The notes: generated by a model not told the origin, from the sequence alone. Positions 17,083-25,975 are shown, counted from the stretch's first letter. The stretch is DNA of 64,000 nucleotides from Rhizobium sp. P38BS-XIX (GCF_012641435.1 NZ_JABAIJ010000013.1:62001-126000); one strand, 5' to 3'. Translations and numbers: made by a program.

Positions 17083-19179
17083 ATGACGCAGCAGCTGGAT
17101 ATACCGTCAAAAGCCACGGAATCTGACGCAAAAGACGAAGGCCAGCATTCTCAAGAAGCGCTCCGGGCGATGTATCTGTCGCTCAGGGAGCGATACGAGT
17201 GGCTTGAAGCCATGATCAATTATGTCCCGGACTTCATCTATGCGAAGGATCGAGAAGGTCGCTTCCTCTTTGCCAATAAAGCCATCGTCATCAACAACGG
17301 CTTCACACATGTCGAGGAGCTGATTGGCCTTACCGATGCCGAGATCCATCCGATGGCGGATGCGCATAAGATCGACGAAGTCGAGCAACGCGTCATCGAT
17401 ACCGGCAAGCCCGATCTCGGTGTCGAAGAGCGACGACTGAAAGGGGAAGGCTGGCTGATGATGTCTCGCGTGCCCCTGCGCGATCGCGGCGGCAACATCA
17501 TCGGCGTGGTTGGCGCATCACGAGATATCTCGGCCCGCAAGCGCGCCGAGGAACTGATGAGTGCGCAAACCAAACTGCTGCAGGACGTTGCAAGAGGTGT
17601 CGACCTTGCTTCCTTCCTGAAGGATGCGCGGGCCCTTCTCGAGCGCCTGCTCGACGGCAGACGTATCAGTTTTGCCGTCAACGGCAGCAAGGCTGACGTG
17701 CTGGCAGGAGAAACCATCGAGTTCCCCATCTTCTCGCGCGATGGCGGCCGTCACGGAAGCCTGATGACGACGAAAGCCGTCGGCGATGAAACCAGCATCA
17801 CGGAATTCCTGACGGGCGTCGCGCAAACCGTTGGCATTGCGATCGACAGGCATGAGGACATCGCGCACATCGCCTATCTCGCAGAGCACGACGCGCTGAC
17901 CGGATTGCCGAACCGTACGCTACTTGACCGCAAACTCGTCGATCGCCTCGAGCGAACCTCGCGTGAAAAGGAGGCTATCGCCGTGGCCTTCGTGGATCTG
18001 GATAACTTCAAGCTGGTCAACGACAATCTCGGGCACGCTGCCGGCGACGAATTGCTGAAGGTCGTCGCGCAGAGGATATCGGCGCGCACCGGCAGCAACG
18101 GAATTGTGTCGCGGATCGGTGGCGACGAATTCATTATCGTCCTCGAAGAAGAAGATTCCGATCCGATTGCCGCCCGCCTGGGACGTATCCTGGAAGGCAT
18201 CGCCGAGCCGCTGACGATCGATGGCGTCGAAATCCGGATTACGTGCAGCGTGGGTGTCGCCTGCTCCGGCAAACACGGCGATACCGCGTCGGAGCTATTT
18301 GCCAATGCCGACATGGCTCTTTATCGCGCGAAGGAAGCCGGACGCAATGCGGTTCGGATATTCGATGTCTCCATGGGAGAAGAAGCGCGCAACAAGCTGA
18401 CACGCATCGAGGAATTGCGTCGCGCCGTCGAGCGCGACGAGTTCGTGCTACACTATCAACCGCAAAAAGACACGCGCAGCGGCAATGTCATCGGCGTTGA
18501 AGCGCTGGTGCGATGGCAGCATCCTTCGGAAGGTCTTCTGCTGCCGGGTGCATTCATACCGCTGGCGGAGGAGACAGGCCTTATCGTGCCGATCGGCGAT
18601 ATCGTGCTGCGTAAAGCGTGCGAGCAGGCGCGAAGCTGGCAGGATCGGAAGTTATCGCCATTGCGTGTAGCGGTGAACGTGTCGGCAAGACAGTTCCTCG
18701 AAAGCTCTCTGACAAGCCAGGTCGCTTCCGCGCTTCAATCTGCCGGCCTCGACCCGCAATGGCTTGAACTCGAGCTGACGGAAAGCCTGATCATGCGCGA
18801 CGTCGAAGGCGCGATAGAACGAATGCATGAATTGAAGGCGCTTGGCGTCAGCCTAGCGATCGATGATTTCGGCACGGGATATTCCAGCCTCAGCACACTC
18901 CGCCGCTTCCCTCTTTCCCGCCTGAAGATCGATCGCTCGTTCATCACCGATATCCCTAGCAAGGCCGGCGACATGGCGATTACATCTGCCATCGTGTCGC
19001 TTGGCAGGACGCTTGAGCTTGAGGTGGTCGCCGAAGGTGTCGAAACCGAGGAACAGGCTCATTTTCTGGCCGGTGCCGGATGCGAGATGTTCCAAGGCTT
19101 TCTGTTCGCCAGACCTCTTCCCGCGCCGGAAGTAGAGGCGCTTATCGCCGGCATGGCGCCACAGGCTCGTTCACACTGA
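17083..19179 (+). CDS. PAS-GAF-like-GGDEF-EAL cyclic di-GMP protein
   Basis: A 698-residue cytoplasmic signalling protein without membrane segments. A PAS/PAC sensor covers about residues 35-155 (NYVPDFIYAKDREGRFLFAN, then GVVGASRDISARK). A poorly conserved GAF-like linker follows to about 260. The GGDEF domain has an intact GGDEF at 346-350, preceded by DALTGLPNR. The EAL domain starts near 440 with an intact EAL at 473-475. Its active-site signatures NVSARQF, ELTES, DDFGTGYSS and KIDRSFI are also intact. No RxxD inhibitory site is seen before GGDEF. Both synthesis and hydrolysis of c-di-GMP look possible. It is monocistronic and convergent with the lactonase gene. Confidence 0.93.
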   Translation: MTQQLDIPSKATESDAKDEGQHSQEALRAMYLSLRERYEWLEAMINYVPDFIYAKDREGRFLFANKAIVINNGFTHVEELIGLTDAEIHPMADAHKIDEVEQRVIDTGKPDLGVEERRLKGEGWLMMSRVPLRDRGGNIIGVVGASRDISARKRAEELMSAQTKLLQDVARGVDLASFLKDARALLERLLDGRRISFAVNGSKADVLAGETIEFPIFSRDGGRHGSLMTTKAVGDETSITEFLTGVAQTVGIAIDRHEDIAHIAYLAEHDALTGLPNRTLLDRKLVDRLERTSREKEAIAVAFVDLDNFKLVNDNLGHAAGDELLKVVAQRISARTGSNGIVSRIGGDEFIIVLEEEDSDPIAARLGRILEGIAEPLTIDGVEIRITCSVGVACSGKHGDTASELFANADMALYRAKEAGRNAVRIFDVSMGEEARNKLTRIEELRRAVERDEFVLHYQPQKDTRSGNVIGVEALVRWQHPSEGLLLPGAFIPLAEETGLIVPIGDIVLRKACEQARSWQDRKLSPLRVAVNVSARQFLESSLTSQVASALQSAGLDPQWLELELTESLIMRDVEGAIERMHELKALGVSLAIDDFGTGYSSLSTLRRFPLSRLKIDRSFITDIPSKAGDMAITSAIVSLGRTLELEVVAEGVETEEQAHFLAGAGCEMFQGFLFARPLPAPEVEALIAGMAPQARSH

Positions 19180-19207
19180 CGACGCCCGATCCCGATGCAA
19201 AGCAAGC

Positions 19208-20323
19208 TCAGGCAAGTGTGGCGATTTCGATCCAGTTGGCGCCGACACTCACGGGATATCTGCCAAGGATTGCAAGCTCCCCGCTCGCGGCATCGATGGA
19301 GTACACCGAAAAGTTTTCGGATTTCTCGCCTGACGCCACCAGATATCGCCCCACCGGATCGATGCGAATGCCGCGCGGCTGACGCTCCGTGGAATAATGG
19401 ACGACACGGCTCAATCTTCCGTCTTCCCCGATACGGAAGAGCGCGATGGTGCTCGTCGTCCGTTCGGTGGTGTAAAGAAACCTGCCATTGGGCGTAATGC
19501 CGATATCGGCCGCCCAGATCTTCGGCTTGCCATCGTCTGCATGTACCGACGACACAGCTCTCGCTGAGGGCAATGGAGGCGCAAGACCGGGAGACAAATC
19601 AGCGCCTTCCGGCACGGATGAGACGCTTTCCACCTCGGTCAATACGCCAGTTGTCGAATCGAGCGCGTAGTGAATGACATGTCCGGTCAGCTCCGTCAGA
19701 ACGTACACATGTCGGTTATCTGGCGACACGATAATATGGCGGGGGCCAAATCCCTTACCCGTCGCGATGTGTGGCGGTTCGTTCGCTTCCAATAAACCCG
19801 TTTCGGAATTGAGGACGAATTGCAGAACCGTGTCTGAGCCGAGATTGGTGGCGTAGACGTATCTGCCGCTTCGGTCTGTCACGATAGAATGCGCATTGCG
19901 CCCCGTCGGAATCACTTGCGCTCCGCTTTGCGACACCAATCCCTCCGAGCCGATGGGCAAGGCGGCCACCATATTGCCGCCATAGGAGGCACCCAGAAGT
20001 GCCCGGCCCTTGGGATCCATCGAAATGTAGGCCATACTCTCAGGCAACGGCGCAGACGCTTCATGTTTAAGCTCGCCGGTCACGGGATTTATCGCGAGCG
20101 TCAACACCCGATAAGGCTCCGACCGGATGGCAGCATATAAATGCCTTCCATCCGGCCCGATCGCCATCGGCATGACGCTTCCGCCGGTTTCGAACCGTGA
20201 TACCGGCGTCAGATTGCCCGTTTGCGCATCCATTCCATAGACATCAATGGTCCCTGTCGTGCCGGTGGAAACGTAGACGACCATCCGGCGAGGCTCATGG
20301 GATTCGCTTTGATTCATGGTCAT
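19208..20323 (-). CDS. Seven-bladed beta-propeller lactonase family protein (YbhE/Pgl-like)
   Basis: A 371-residue protein with repeated propeller blades (for example FGPRHIIVSPDNRHVYVLTE and IWAADIGITPNGRFLYTTER). This is the 6-phosphogluconolactonase (YbhE) superfamily. There is no signal peptide, so it is cytoplasmic. A second in-frame ATG lies two codons in and has the better SD spacing, so the start could be 20317. It is the last gene of the GntR-uxuA-kdgD-like operon. A lactone of a sugar acid (such as aldaro- or aldonolactone) is therefore a likelier substrate than 6-phosphogluconolactone, but this is inference. Confidence 0.82.
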   Translation of the reverse strand: MTMNQSESHEPRRMVVYVSTGTTGTIDVYGMDAQTGNLTPVSRFETGGSVMPMAIGPDGRHLYAAIRSEPYRVLTLAINPVTGELKHEASAPLPESMAYISMDPKGRALLGASYGGNMVAALPIGSEGLVSQSGAQVIPTGRNAHSIVTDRSGRYVYATNLGSDTVLQFVLNSETGLLEANEPPHIATGKGFGPRHIIVSPDNRHVYVLTELTGHVIHYALDSTTGVLTEVESVSSVPEGADLSPGLAPPLPSARAVSSVHADDGKPKIWAADIGITPNGRFLYTTERTTSTIALFRIGEDGRLSRVVHYSTERQPRGIRIDPVGRYLVASGEKSENFSVYSIDAASGELAILGRYPVSVGANWIEIATLA

Positions 20324-20369
20324 CTTTCCCCGACTGCGGCTCTGGCTCGAGCTCGCCTTCTAGCAAAGA

Positions 20370-21272
20370 TCAGCCGGCAGCGCCGACGATCTTTTCGAGC
20401 ACCGCCATTTCTTCAGCCGTCAAATCGGTCAATGGCGGCCTGACCGGCCCCGGATCCTTACCGAGCACGCGCAAGCCGGCTTTGATGATCGACACCGCAT
20501 AACCTTTCTTGCGATTGCGCAGCGCGACCAGCGGGAAGAAAAAGCCCTTGAGGATCGTATCGACGGTCGCCTGATCTCCCGAACGCAGAGCGGCATAAAA
20601 GCGCTGCGCCAGAGCCGGCACGAAGTTGAAAACGGCAGACGAATAAGTCGTCACGCCAGCCGCGAAATAGGCCTGCGCATAGACCTCATGGGTCGGCATG
20701 CCGCCGACATAAACGAGACGATCCTTCAGCGTCGTGGTAATCTCGATCACCTTGTCGACGTCGCCGACGCCATCCTTGTAACCGATGAGATTCGGGCATT
20801 CATCCGCAAGCCGCGCCAAGCTCTCGGCGGTAAGCACAGCATTGTCGCGATTGTAGACGATAACGCCGATGCCGACGGCCCTGCAGACCGCTTTGACGTG
20901 CGCGATCAAACCCGCCTGCTCCGCAAACATCAGATAGGGCGGCAGCAGCAGCAGTCCATCAGCGCCAGCCTTCTCAGCCGACCTGGCAATTTCAACGGCA
21001 AGCGATGTGCCATAACCGGTTCCGGAGATAATCGGCGTGCTGCCGGCCGCAGCCTTGGCCGCGCGCACAACCTGCGGGATTTCCGAGGGGTTGAGGGAGA
21101 AAAACTCACCCGTACCACCGGCGGCAAAAAGCGCCGCGGCGTCGTAGCCCGACAGCCATTCGACGTGGCTGCGATACTTGGCCTCGTCGAATGTCAGATC
21201 CTGGTTGAAATGAGTAACCGGAAACGACAGCAGCCCGCTGCCGACTACTTCCTTCAATTCATTCGGGTTCAT
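20370..21272 (-). CDS. kdgD: 5-dehydro-4-deoxyglucarate dehydratase-like (KdgD) class I aldolase-fold enzyme
   Basis: A 300-residue member of the DapA/NAL superfamily. The Schiff-base lysine is Lys166 (LIGYKDGVGD) and the conserved tyrosine is Tyr140 (GVIVYNRDN). The phosphate/carboxylate loop is GGTGEF (52-57). The N-terminal segment GSGLLSFPVT is typical of KdgD. That enzyme decarboxylates and dehydrates 5-keto-4-deoxy-D-glucarate to 2,5-dioxopentanoate in aldarate/uronate oxidation. GAGGA precedes the ATG. It lies between the UxuA-like gene and the lactonase. A related 2-keto-3-deoxy-sugar-acid aldolase or dehydratase is the alternative. Confidence 0.85.
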   Translation of the reverse strand: MNPNELKEVVGSGLLSFPVTHFNQDLTFDEAKYRSHVEWLSGYDAAALFAAGGTGEFFSLNPSEIPQVVRAAKAAAGSTPIISGTGYGTSLAVEIARSAEKAGADGLLLLPPYLMFAEQAGLIAHVKAVCRAVGIGVIVYNRDNAVLTAESLARLADECPNLIGYKDGVGDVDKVIEITTTLKDRLVYVGGMPTHEVYAQAYFAAGVTTYSSAVFNFVPALAQRFYAALRSGDQATVDTILKGFFFPLVALRNRKKGYAVSIIKAGLRVLGKDPGPVRPPLTDLTAEEMAVLEKIVGAAG

Positions 21273-21305
21273 GGCAAATCCTCTTTGATCGTTCGTGGGC
21301 GGTAT

Positions 21306-22280
21306 TCAGGCTTGCTCTAACGCCTGAAGGAGGGCGGCGATGTAGCCGTAGCAAAACGCGAACGCGACGCCGCTCGAATCACGACCGCTGATCAGAGGCA
21401 CGTGATCAGGCATCAGCATGTAGCGATAGCCGACATCCTTGTAGGTTCGAACGGAGCGCACCATGTCCATGTCGCCCTCTTCGGGGAAAGTCTCCATAAA
21501 CGACAACTTCCCTCCTCTGATATTGCGAAAGTGGACGTTGAAGATTTTGCCGCGCGTGCCAAACCAGCGAATGATTTCGTCGATCTCTTCACGCGGGTTT
21601 TCCAACATTTCTCCAATGGAGCCCTGGCAGAAATTCAATCCGTGGTAGGGATTCTCTCGCATCTGTACAAATTTCTTCAGTCCTTCGACCGAGCCGAGCA
21701 CACGCGTGACGCCGCGATATCCAGGTGGAGTATATGGATCATGCGGGTGGCATGCGAGCCGAACCCGGTTGCTCGCTGCGACAGGAACGACCCGTTCCAG
21801 AAAATAGTCGATCCGCTCCCAGTTTTCGTCTTCCGCCAATACTCCGGCAAGTCCGGGCGCCGCTTGATGGTCGGCCTTTTCCCAGCGAAAGCTCGCGTTC
21901 ATCGAGCCACCGCGGCCCGGCTCATCCGGTGTGCGCGGAATGCCGATGAGGTTGAGATTGTATTTCACGGAGGGAATGCCCGCGGCGGCAACATCCTCGA
22001 TCAACTTGCACACGGCGTCGATCTGGCGGTCGCGCTCCGGTCCGGCAAGCAGGATATCGGGATAGGAAGCATTCTCGATCGGCCGTGACGGCAAAGGGAG
22101 CTGGATCATATCCAGGACGAGACCGAAGCTCTCGACCTTGTCCCGGTGACGCTGGAGGTCTGACAAGGTCCAGCTATCGGGTCTTCCGGGTGGGTCCGCG
22201 CTGATATGCTTGACGCCCAACTGCGCGAAAACCCGATAATCATCGTCATCTCGCACGGCAACCTGCGTTCCCAAGTACAC
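21306..22280 (-). CDS. Mannonate dehydratase family (UxuA-like) TIM-barrel enzyme
   Basis: A 324-residue, metal-dependent barrel protein. Characteristic blocks are VKYNLNLIGIPR, LACHPHDPYTPP (metal/His region), GLNFCQGSIGEM (active-site Cys) and FNVHFRNIRG. It is about 70 residues shorter than E. coli UxuA, as in the shorter UxuA clade. It starts at a GTG (22280) with GGAGG 8 nt upstream. It probably dehydrates an aldonate to a 2-keto-3-deoxy acid. Pairing with a KdgD-like enzyme is not the classical uronate-isomerase route, because UxuA yields 2-keto-3-deoxygluconate rather than a deoxyglucarate. The real substrate could therefore be another sugar acid. Confidence 0.83.
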   Translation of the reverse strand: MYLGTQVAVRDDDDYRVFAQLGVKHISADPPGRPDSWTLSDLQRHRDKVESFGLVLDMIQLPLPSRPIENASYPDILLAGPERDRQIDAVCKLIEDVAAAGIPSVKYNLNLIGIPRTPDEPGRGGSMNASFRWEKADHQAAPGLAGVLAEDENWERIDYFLERVVPVAASNRVRLACHPHDPYTPPGYRGVTRVLGSVEGLKKFVQMRENPYHGLNFCQGSIGEMLENPREEIDEIIRWFGTRGKIFNVHFRNIRGGKLSFMETFPEEGDMDMVRSVRTYKDVGYRYMLMPDHVPLISGRDSSGVAFAFCYGYIAALLQALEQA

Positions 22281-22305
22281 GCAACACTCCTCCCGTCAAA
22301 TTCCT

Positions 22306-22317
22306 ATCATATGACAT
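22306..22317 (-). promoter_or_regulatory. Putative GntR operator upstream of the uxuA-like gene
   Basis: The 12-mer ATCATATGACAT with near-palindromic core TCATATGA lies 26 bp upstream of the uxuA-like start. An identical 12-mer occurs upstream of the gntR gene (23119-23130). Two identical copies in the only two promoter-capable gaps of this operon point to the local GntR protein as the binder. Confidence 0.6.
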
Positions 22318-22343
22318 AGTATGACTTAACTGATGAGTCGAGC

Positions 22344-23078
22344 CTAATCCGGCTGCTGCTCCGCGAGAAAACGATAACGTCGCTGGCTCGCGAGCATGTG
22401 CGCCCGCATCGCCTGGCGTGCTCGCTCAGCATCCTGATCCGCGATCGCTGCCAGGATCTCCGCGTGCTCCAAATGAACCTTTTCCAGGTAGGTACGATCA
22501 TTTGCTTCCGGCAGAGTGGGGAACTGTCCGCGCGGGATGGTTCTCGCACCAAAATGGCGGAGGACATCCACATAGAAACGGTTGTTGGTGGCGATAGCGA
22601 CCGCCAGATGGAACTCATAATCCGCCTCTATGGTGGAAAGCCCCTGCTCCATTCTCATTGCCATCTTGCGGTTCGCCGCGGCGATCGCCGCCTCCTGCTC
22701 AGCCGTCCGGCGATAGGCCGCAATGGCGGCGGCTTCTCCTTCGGCAGCCATCCGAAACTCCAGCAATTCCAGAGTCTCCGGGATGCTCCTGATTTCGACA
22801 GGCGTGAGCGTCAACCCAGACCGGGTTGCCGCCTCCGACACAAAGACACCCTTACCTTGGATAGGCCGAACGAGACCGGCAGCCCGCAAATCGGCAATCG
22901 CTTCGCGAACGACCGTTCGACTGACGCCATAGGCCGCCTCCAGCTGCGGTTCCGTGGGCAATTGGGCGCCGGCCCGCAGCTTGCCTGTCTCGATCTGCAA
23001 ACGTAGCTGATCGATAACTTGTTGCGCCAATCTCTGTCGTCCCTGACCGCCCATCATATCCCAATCTAATCGGACCAT
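22344..23078 (-). CDS. GntR-family transcriptional regulator, FadR subfamily
   Basis: A winged-helix domain is at about residues 15-80 (LAQQVIDQLRLQIETGKLRA, then AYGVSRTVVREAIADLRAAG). The all-helical FCD ligand domain spans about 95-230, with acidic and His metal-site residues (DYEFHLAVA, EHAEILAAI). I start at the ATG at 23078 (245-residue estimate ending at 22344). The longer frame to 23156 would run through the putative operator at 23119-23130. A start at 23057 is also possible. It probably represses the downstream uxuA-kdgD-lactonase genes and itself, and is released by a sugar-acid intermediate. Confidence 0.85.
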   Translation of the reverse strand: MVRLDWDMMGGQGRQRLAQQVIDQLRLQIETGKLRAGAQLPTEPQLEAAYGVSRTVVREAIADLRAAGLVRPIQGKGVFVSEAATRSGLTLTPVEIRSIPETLELLEFRMAAEGEAAAIAAYRRTAEQEAAIAAANRKMAMRMEQGLSTIEADYEFHLAVAIATNNRFYVDVLRHFGARTIPRGQFPTLPEANDRTYLEKVHLEHAEILAAIADQDAERARQAMRAHMLASQRRYRFLAEQQPD

Positions 23079-23118
23079 ATAGCGACACCGCATGACAGCG
23101 GCGCTCGCCTCTAAATTC

Positions 23119-23130
23119 ATCATATGACAT
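23119..23130 (-). promoter_or_regulatory. Putative GntR autoregulatory operator
   Basis: Second exact copy of ATCATATGACAT, 41 bp upstream of the chosen gntR start. It supports both autoregulation and the shorter start for gntR. Confidence 0.58.
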
Positions 23131-23217
23131 GCTACTGTGAACGGCAACCTACGCAAACGCGCCAGCTTCTCTGCGCCCCAAGGCCTTGACGGTCACCAGC
23201 GCGCTCACTCATGTAAA

Positions 23218-23234
23218 ATTTATCGAAGATAAAT
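23218..23234. promoter_or_regulatory. 17-bp palindrome in the gntR / sugar-importer gap
   Basis: ATTTATC and GATAAAT are perfect 7-bp arms around GAA. The element lies in the 358-bp region between divergent gntR and the ABC sugar operon. It looks like a protein-binding site in an AT-rich stretch; the binder is unknown. Confidence 0.5.
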
Positions 23235-23332
23235 CAGCGGTTTAAGTACGAAATCTAAGCTGACTTATTAGCTATCAGACGACCAAAAGCGCGCGCCCGC
23301 AGGGTCACATCGTCAAAATCCGCAAAGCCATA

Positions 23333-23367
23333 TTGACATTTGTCGAAACCACTTCGAATATTGTCAA
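23333..23367 (+). promoter_or_regulatory. Nested 35-bp dyad overlapping the promoter of the sugar-DhaK operon
   Basis: The order is TTGACA, 4 nt, TCGAA, 5 nt, TTCGA, 4 nt, TGTCAA. Both inner and outer arms are perfect inverted repeats about the same centre (23350). The left outer arm doubles as a consensus -35 (TTGACA, 23333-23338), and GAATAT (23356-23361) is 17 bp away as a -10. A symmetric double dyad over a promoter fits a tetrameric repressor of the SorC type, such as the fused regulator encoded in the same operon. Confidence 0.65.
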
Positions 23368-23436
23368 CATTGGTGCTGAGCAATGATCGTCGATGTCGTC
23401 GATGTTTGTTCCATCATCCGGAGTGCGGAGGGGAAA

Positions 23437-24915
23437 GTGGAATTCCTGCTTGAAGTGGAGGGGCTGAAAAAGTCCTTTGGCGGCGTTGCGGCATTACGCG
23501 ATGGGCGCTTTCAGCTGCGGCCCGGCTCCGTTCATGCCCTTTGCGGCGGCAACGGTGCCGGCAAGTCGACTTTCCTCAAGATCCTGATGGGCATTCACAA
23601 GCGCGATGCCGGCTCCATTCGCCGTCGCGGCAAGGATGTGGATTATGCAAGCCCGGCCGAAGCGCTTGCAGCCGGCATTGCCATCATCGAGCAGGAACTC
23701 AGCCCCATCCCGCACATGACGGTTGCGGAGAACATCTATCTCGGCCGTGAGCCGTCTGCCCGCTTTGGCGGCATCGATTTCAAGACGATGAACCGCAACG
23801 CGCAGGCGCTGCTCGACCGGCTGCAGTTCAACATCCGCGCCACGCAATTCATGATGAACCTCTCGGTTGCCCAGGTTCAGCTGGTCGAGATCGCCAAGGC
23901 GCTCAGCCACGATGCCGAAGTGATCTTCATGGACGAGCCCACCTCGGCGATCGGCGAGAAGGAAGCGCAGCAGCTGTTTGCGACCATCGAGCGCTTGAAG
24001 GCGGAGCGCAAAGGCGTCGTCTACGTCTCGCACCGCCTGTCTGAAATTTTCCAGATCGCCGATTCCTACACCGCCTTTCGCGACGGGTCCTATGTCGGCA
24101 GCGGCGCGCTTGCCGATATCGACCGGCCAGGTCTCATCCGCATGATCGTCGGCCGCGAGCTTGGCGAGGAATACATCAAGACCAACGTGCCAACGGCAAC
24201 GCCTGGGCTGGAAGTCGCCGGTCTCAGCGCAGAAGGCAAAGTCAACGACATCTCGTTTACCGCACACAAGGGCGAGATTTTCGGCATTTACGGCCTGATG
24301 GGCTCCGGCCGGACCGAAATCTTCAACTGCATCTTCGGCGTCGATGCCATCAGCAATGGCCAGATCAAGCTTGCAGGAGCGCCCATCACCGTGCGCAAGC
24401 CGGCCGAAGCCATGCAGCACGGCATCGCCTTTGTCACGGAAGATCGCAAACTGACGGGGCTGAACCTCATCGACAGCGTCCGCAACAACATCTGCCTTGC
24501 GAGCCTGCCTGAAATGAGCCCGCGTTTTTCGATGGATCGACAGGCCGAGGCCAGTGCCAGCCAGGACATGATCCAGCGCTTTGGTATCAAGGCGGCGCGC
24601 GACAGCATGCCGGTCTCCGGTCTTTCCGGGGGCAACCAGCAGAAAGTCGTGCTGGGCAAATGGTTCCTGCGCAAGCCGAAGGTGCTGCTCCTCGACGAAC
24701 CAACGCGCGGCGTCGATGTCGGCGCAAAGCGCGAAATCTATCGCATCATCTGCGACTTCGCCGCCGAAGGCGGCACCGTGATCATGATCTCATCCGAAAT
24801 AGACGAGGTTCTCGGCATGTCCGACCGCATCCTGGTGATGCGGCAGGGACGGTCAGCCGGAATTCTCAAGAGGGAGGAGGCCGACGCGCAATCACTCGTG
24901 CATCTGTCGACCTGA
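23437..24915 (+). CDS. Ribose-type sugar ABC importer, duplicated ATPase
   Basis: A 492-residue tandem ATPase of the RbsA/MglA/XylG class. The GTG at 23437 has GGAGG 5 nt upstream, which I prefer to an ATG 18 codons earlier. The first cassette has Walker A GGNGAGKST (37-45), a divergent signature segment (NLSVAQVQLVEIAKAL) and Walker B VIFMDEP. The second has the degenerate P-loop GLMGSGRTE usual in this class, signature LSGGNQQK and VLLLDEPTRGVD. It is cytoplasmic and energises the downstream permease. First gene of the operon leading to the dihydroxyacetone-kinase-like genes. Confidence 0.92.
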   Translation: MEFLLEVEGLKKSFGGVAALRDGRFQLRPGSVHALCGGNGAGKSTFLKILMGIHKRDAGSIRRRGKDVDYASPAEALAAGIAIIEQELSPIPHMTVAENIYLGREPSARFGGIDFKTMNRNAQALLDRLQFNIRATQFMMNLSVAQVQLVEIAKALSHDAEVIFMDEPTSAIGEKEAQQLFATIERLKAERKGVVYVSHRLSEIFQIADSYTAFRDGSYVGSGALADIDRPGLIRMIVGRELGEEYIKTNVPTATPGLEVAGLSAEGKVNDISFTAHKGEIFGIYGLMGSGRTEIFNCIFGVDAISNGQIKLAGAPITVRKPAEAMQHGIAFVTEDRKLTGLNLIDSVRNNICLASLPEMSPRFSMDRQAEASASQDMIQRFGIKAARDSMPVSGLSGGNQQKVVLGKWFLRKPKVLLLDEPTRGVDVGAKREIYRIICDFAAEGGTVIMISSEIDEVLGMSDRILVMRQGRSAGILKREEADAQSLVHLST

Positions 24916-24970
24916 ATGCGACAGCGCACGAAGACAACAATGAAGCGCCCGGCAACAAGAGGTATTTGCA

Positions 24971-25975
24971 ATGTCCGCCACTGACAACAATCAATCCAAC
25001 TCGTGGTTCGGCTCGGACCGGCGCAGGTTGATTATTCAGGAATACGGGATTTTTCTCGCCTTCCTGTTGCTCGCCATCGTCCTGTCATTCTCGAACGAAT
25101 ACTTCCTGACGGCCGGCAATATTTCCAACGTCCTGTTGCAGACCTCGATCAACGGCGTGCTGGCGATCGGCATGACCTTCGTCATCCTGACGCGCGGCAT
25201 CGATCTATCGGTCGGCTCCGTGGTCGCGCTGACAGGCATCGTCAGCGCAAGCTTTGCGACGACCTCGGCAACGGCCGGTATCGTTGGTGCGCCCTACCCG
25301 CCCTATGTCGCGCTTGCCGTCGGTCTGCTCGTAGGTGTCGCCTGCGGCGCCATGGTCGGTCTTATCGTCTCGCGCTTTGCCGTTCCCGCATTTGTCGCAA
25401 CGTTGGGCATGCTGTCTGCCGCCCGCGGCCTCACCCTCATCTATGGCGGCGGCAAGCCGGTTCCGGCTCTGACGCCCGATTTCCGCTGGATCGGCACCGG
25501 TAGCGTTCTGTCGATCCCGATGCCGGTCATCCTGCTTGCCATCGTCTTCATCGTCGCCTGGTGGGTTCTGAACCGCACCCGCTTTGGCCGGTACATCTAT
25601 GCCGTTGGCGGCAACCCGCATGCCGCCGTCACCTCGGGCATCAATGTCAGCAAGCTGTGCTTCCTGGTCTACGTGATTTCCGGCGGTCTCTCCGGGCTTG
25701 CAGGTATGATCCTTGCTGCTCGCACCGGTTCCGCCCTGCCGCAGGCCGGCATTGCCTACGAACTCGACGCGATCGCGGCTGTCGTTATCGGCGGCACCAG
25801 CCTCTCCGGCGGCGTCGGCCGCATCACCGGCACCCTGATCGGAGCATTGATCATCGGCGTCATGAACAACGGCCTCGATCTGATGGGCATCCAGTCCTAC
25901 TACCAGCAGGTCCTCAAGGGCGCGCTCATCGTTGGCGCCGTCATGCTCGATCAAAAGCGAAATCTGGGCAGCTGA
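24971..25975 (+). CDS. Ribose-type sugar ABC importer, permease
   Basis: A 334-residue inner-membrane permease of the RbsC family, with about nine or ten hydrophobic segments and the hallmark GIDLSVGSVVAL near residue 75. Family loops NRTRFGRYIYAVGGN and LSGGVGRITGT are present. AAGAGG precedes the ATG by 8 nt. It forms a homodimeric channel with the tandem ATPase. Like RbsC relatives it would take pentoses, hexoses, tetroses or polyols; the adjacent dehydrogenase and kinases favour a short polyol or ketose. Confidence 0.92.
   Translation: MSATDNNQSNSWFGSDRRRLIIQEYGIFLAFLLLAIVLSFSNEYFLTAGNISNVLLQTSINGVLAIGMTFVILTRGIDLSVGSVVALTGIVSASFATTSATAGIVGAPYPPYVALAVGLLVGVACGAMVGLIVSRFAVPAFVATLGMLSAARGLTLIYGGGKPVPALTPDFRWIGTGSVLSIPMPVILLAIVFIVAWWVLNRTRFGRYIYAVGGNPHAAVTSGINVSKLCFLVYVISGGLSGLAGMILAARTGSALPQAGIAYELDAIAAVVIGGTSLSGGVGRITGTLIGALIIGVMNNGLDLMGIQSYYQQVLKGALIVGAVMLDQKRNLGS

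Noticed and set aside
23494..24420. 308-codon minus-strand frame opposite the sugar ABC ATPase
   Set aside because: It lies within a well-supported ATPase gene and has no SD or domain. Similar shadows occur opposite the sugar-binding protein (26070-27086) and TssF (47470-48600).
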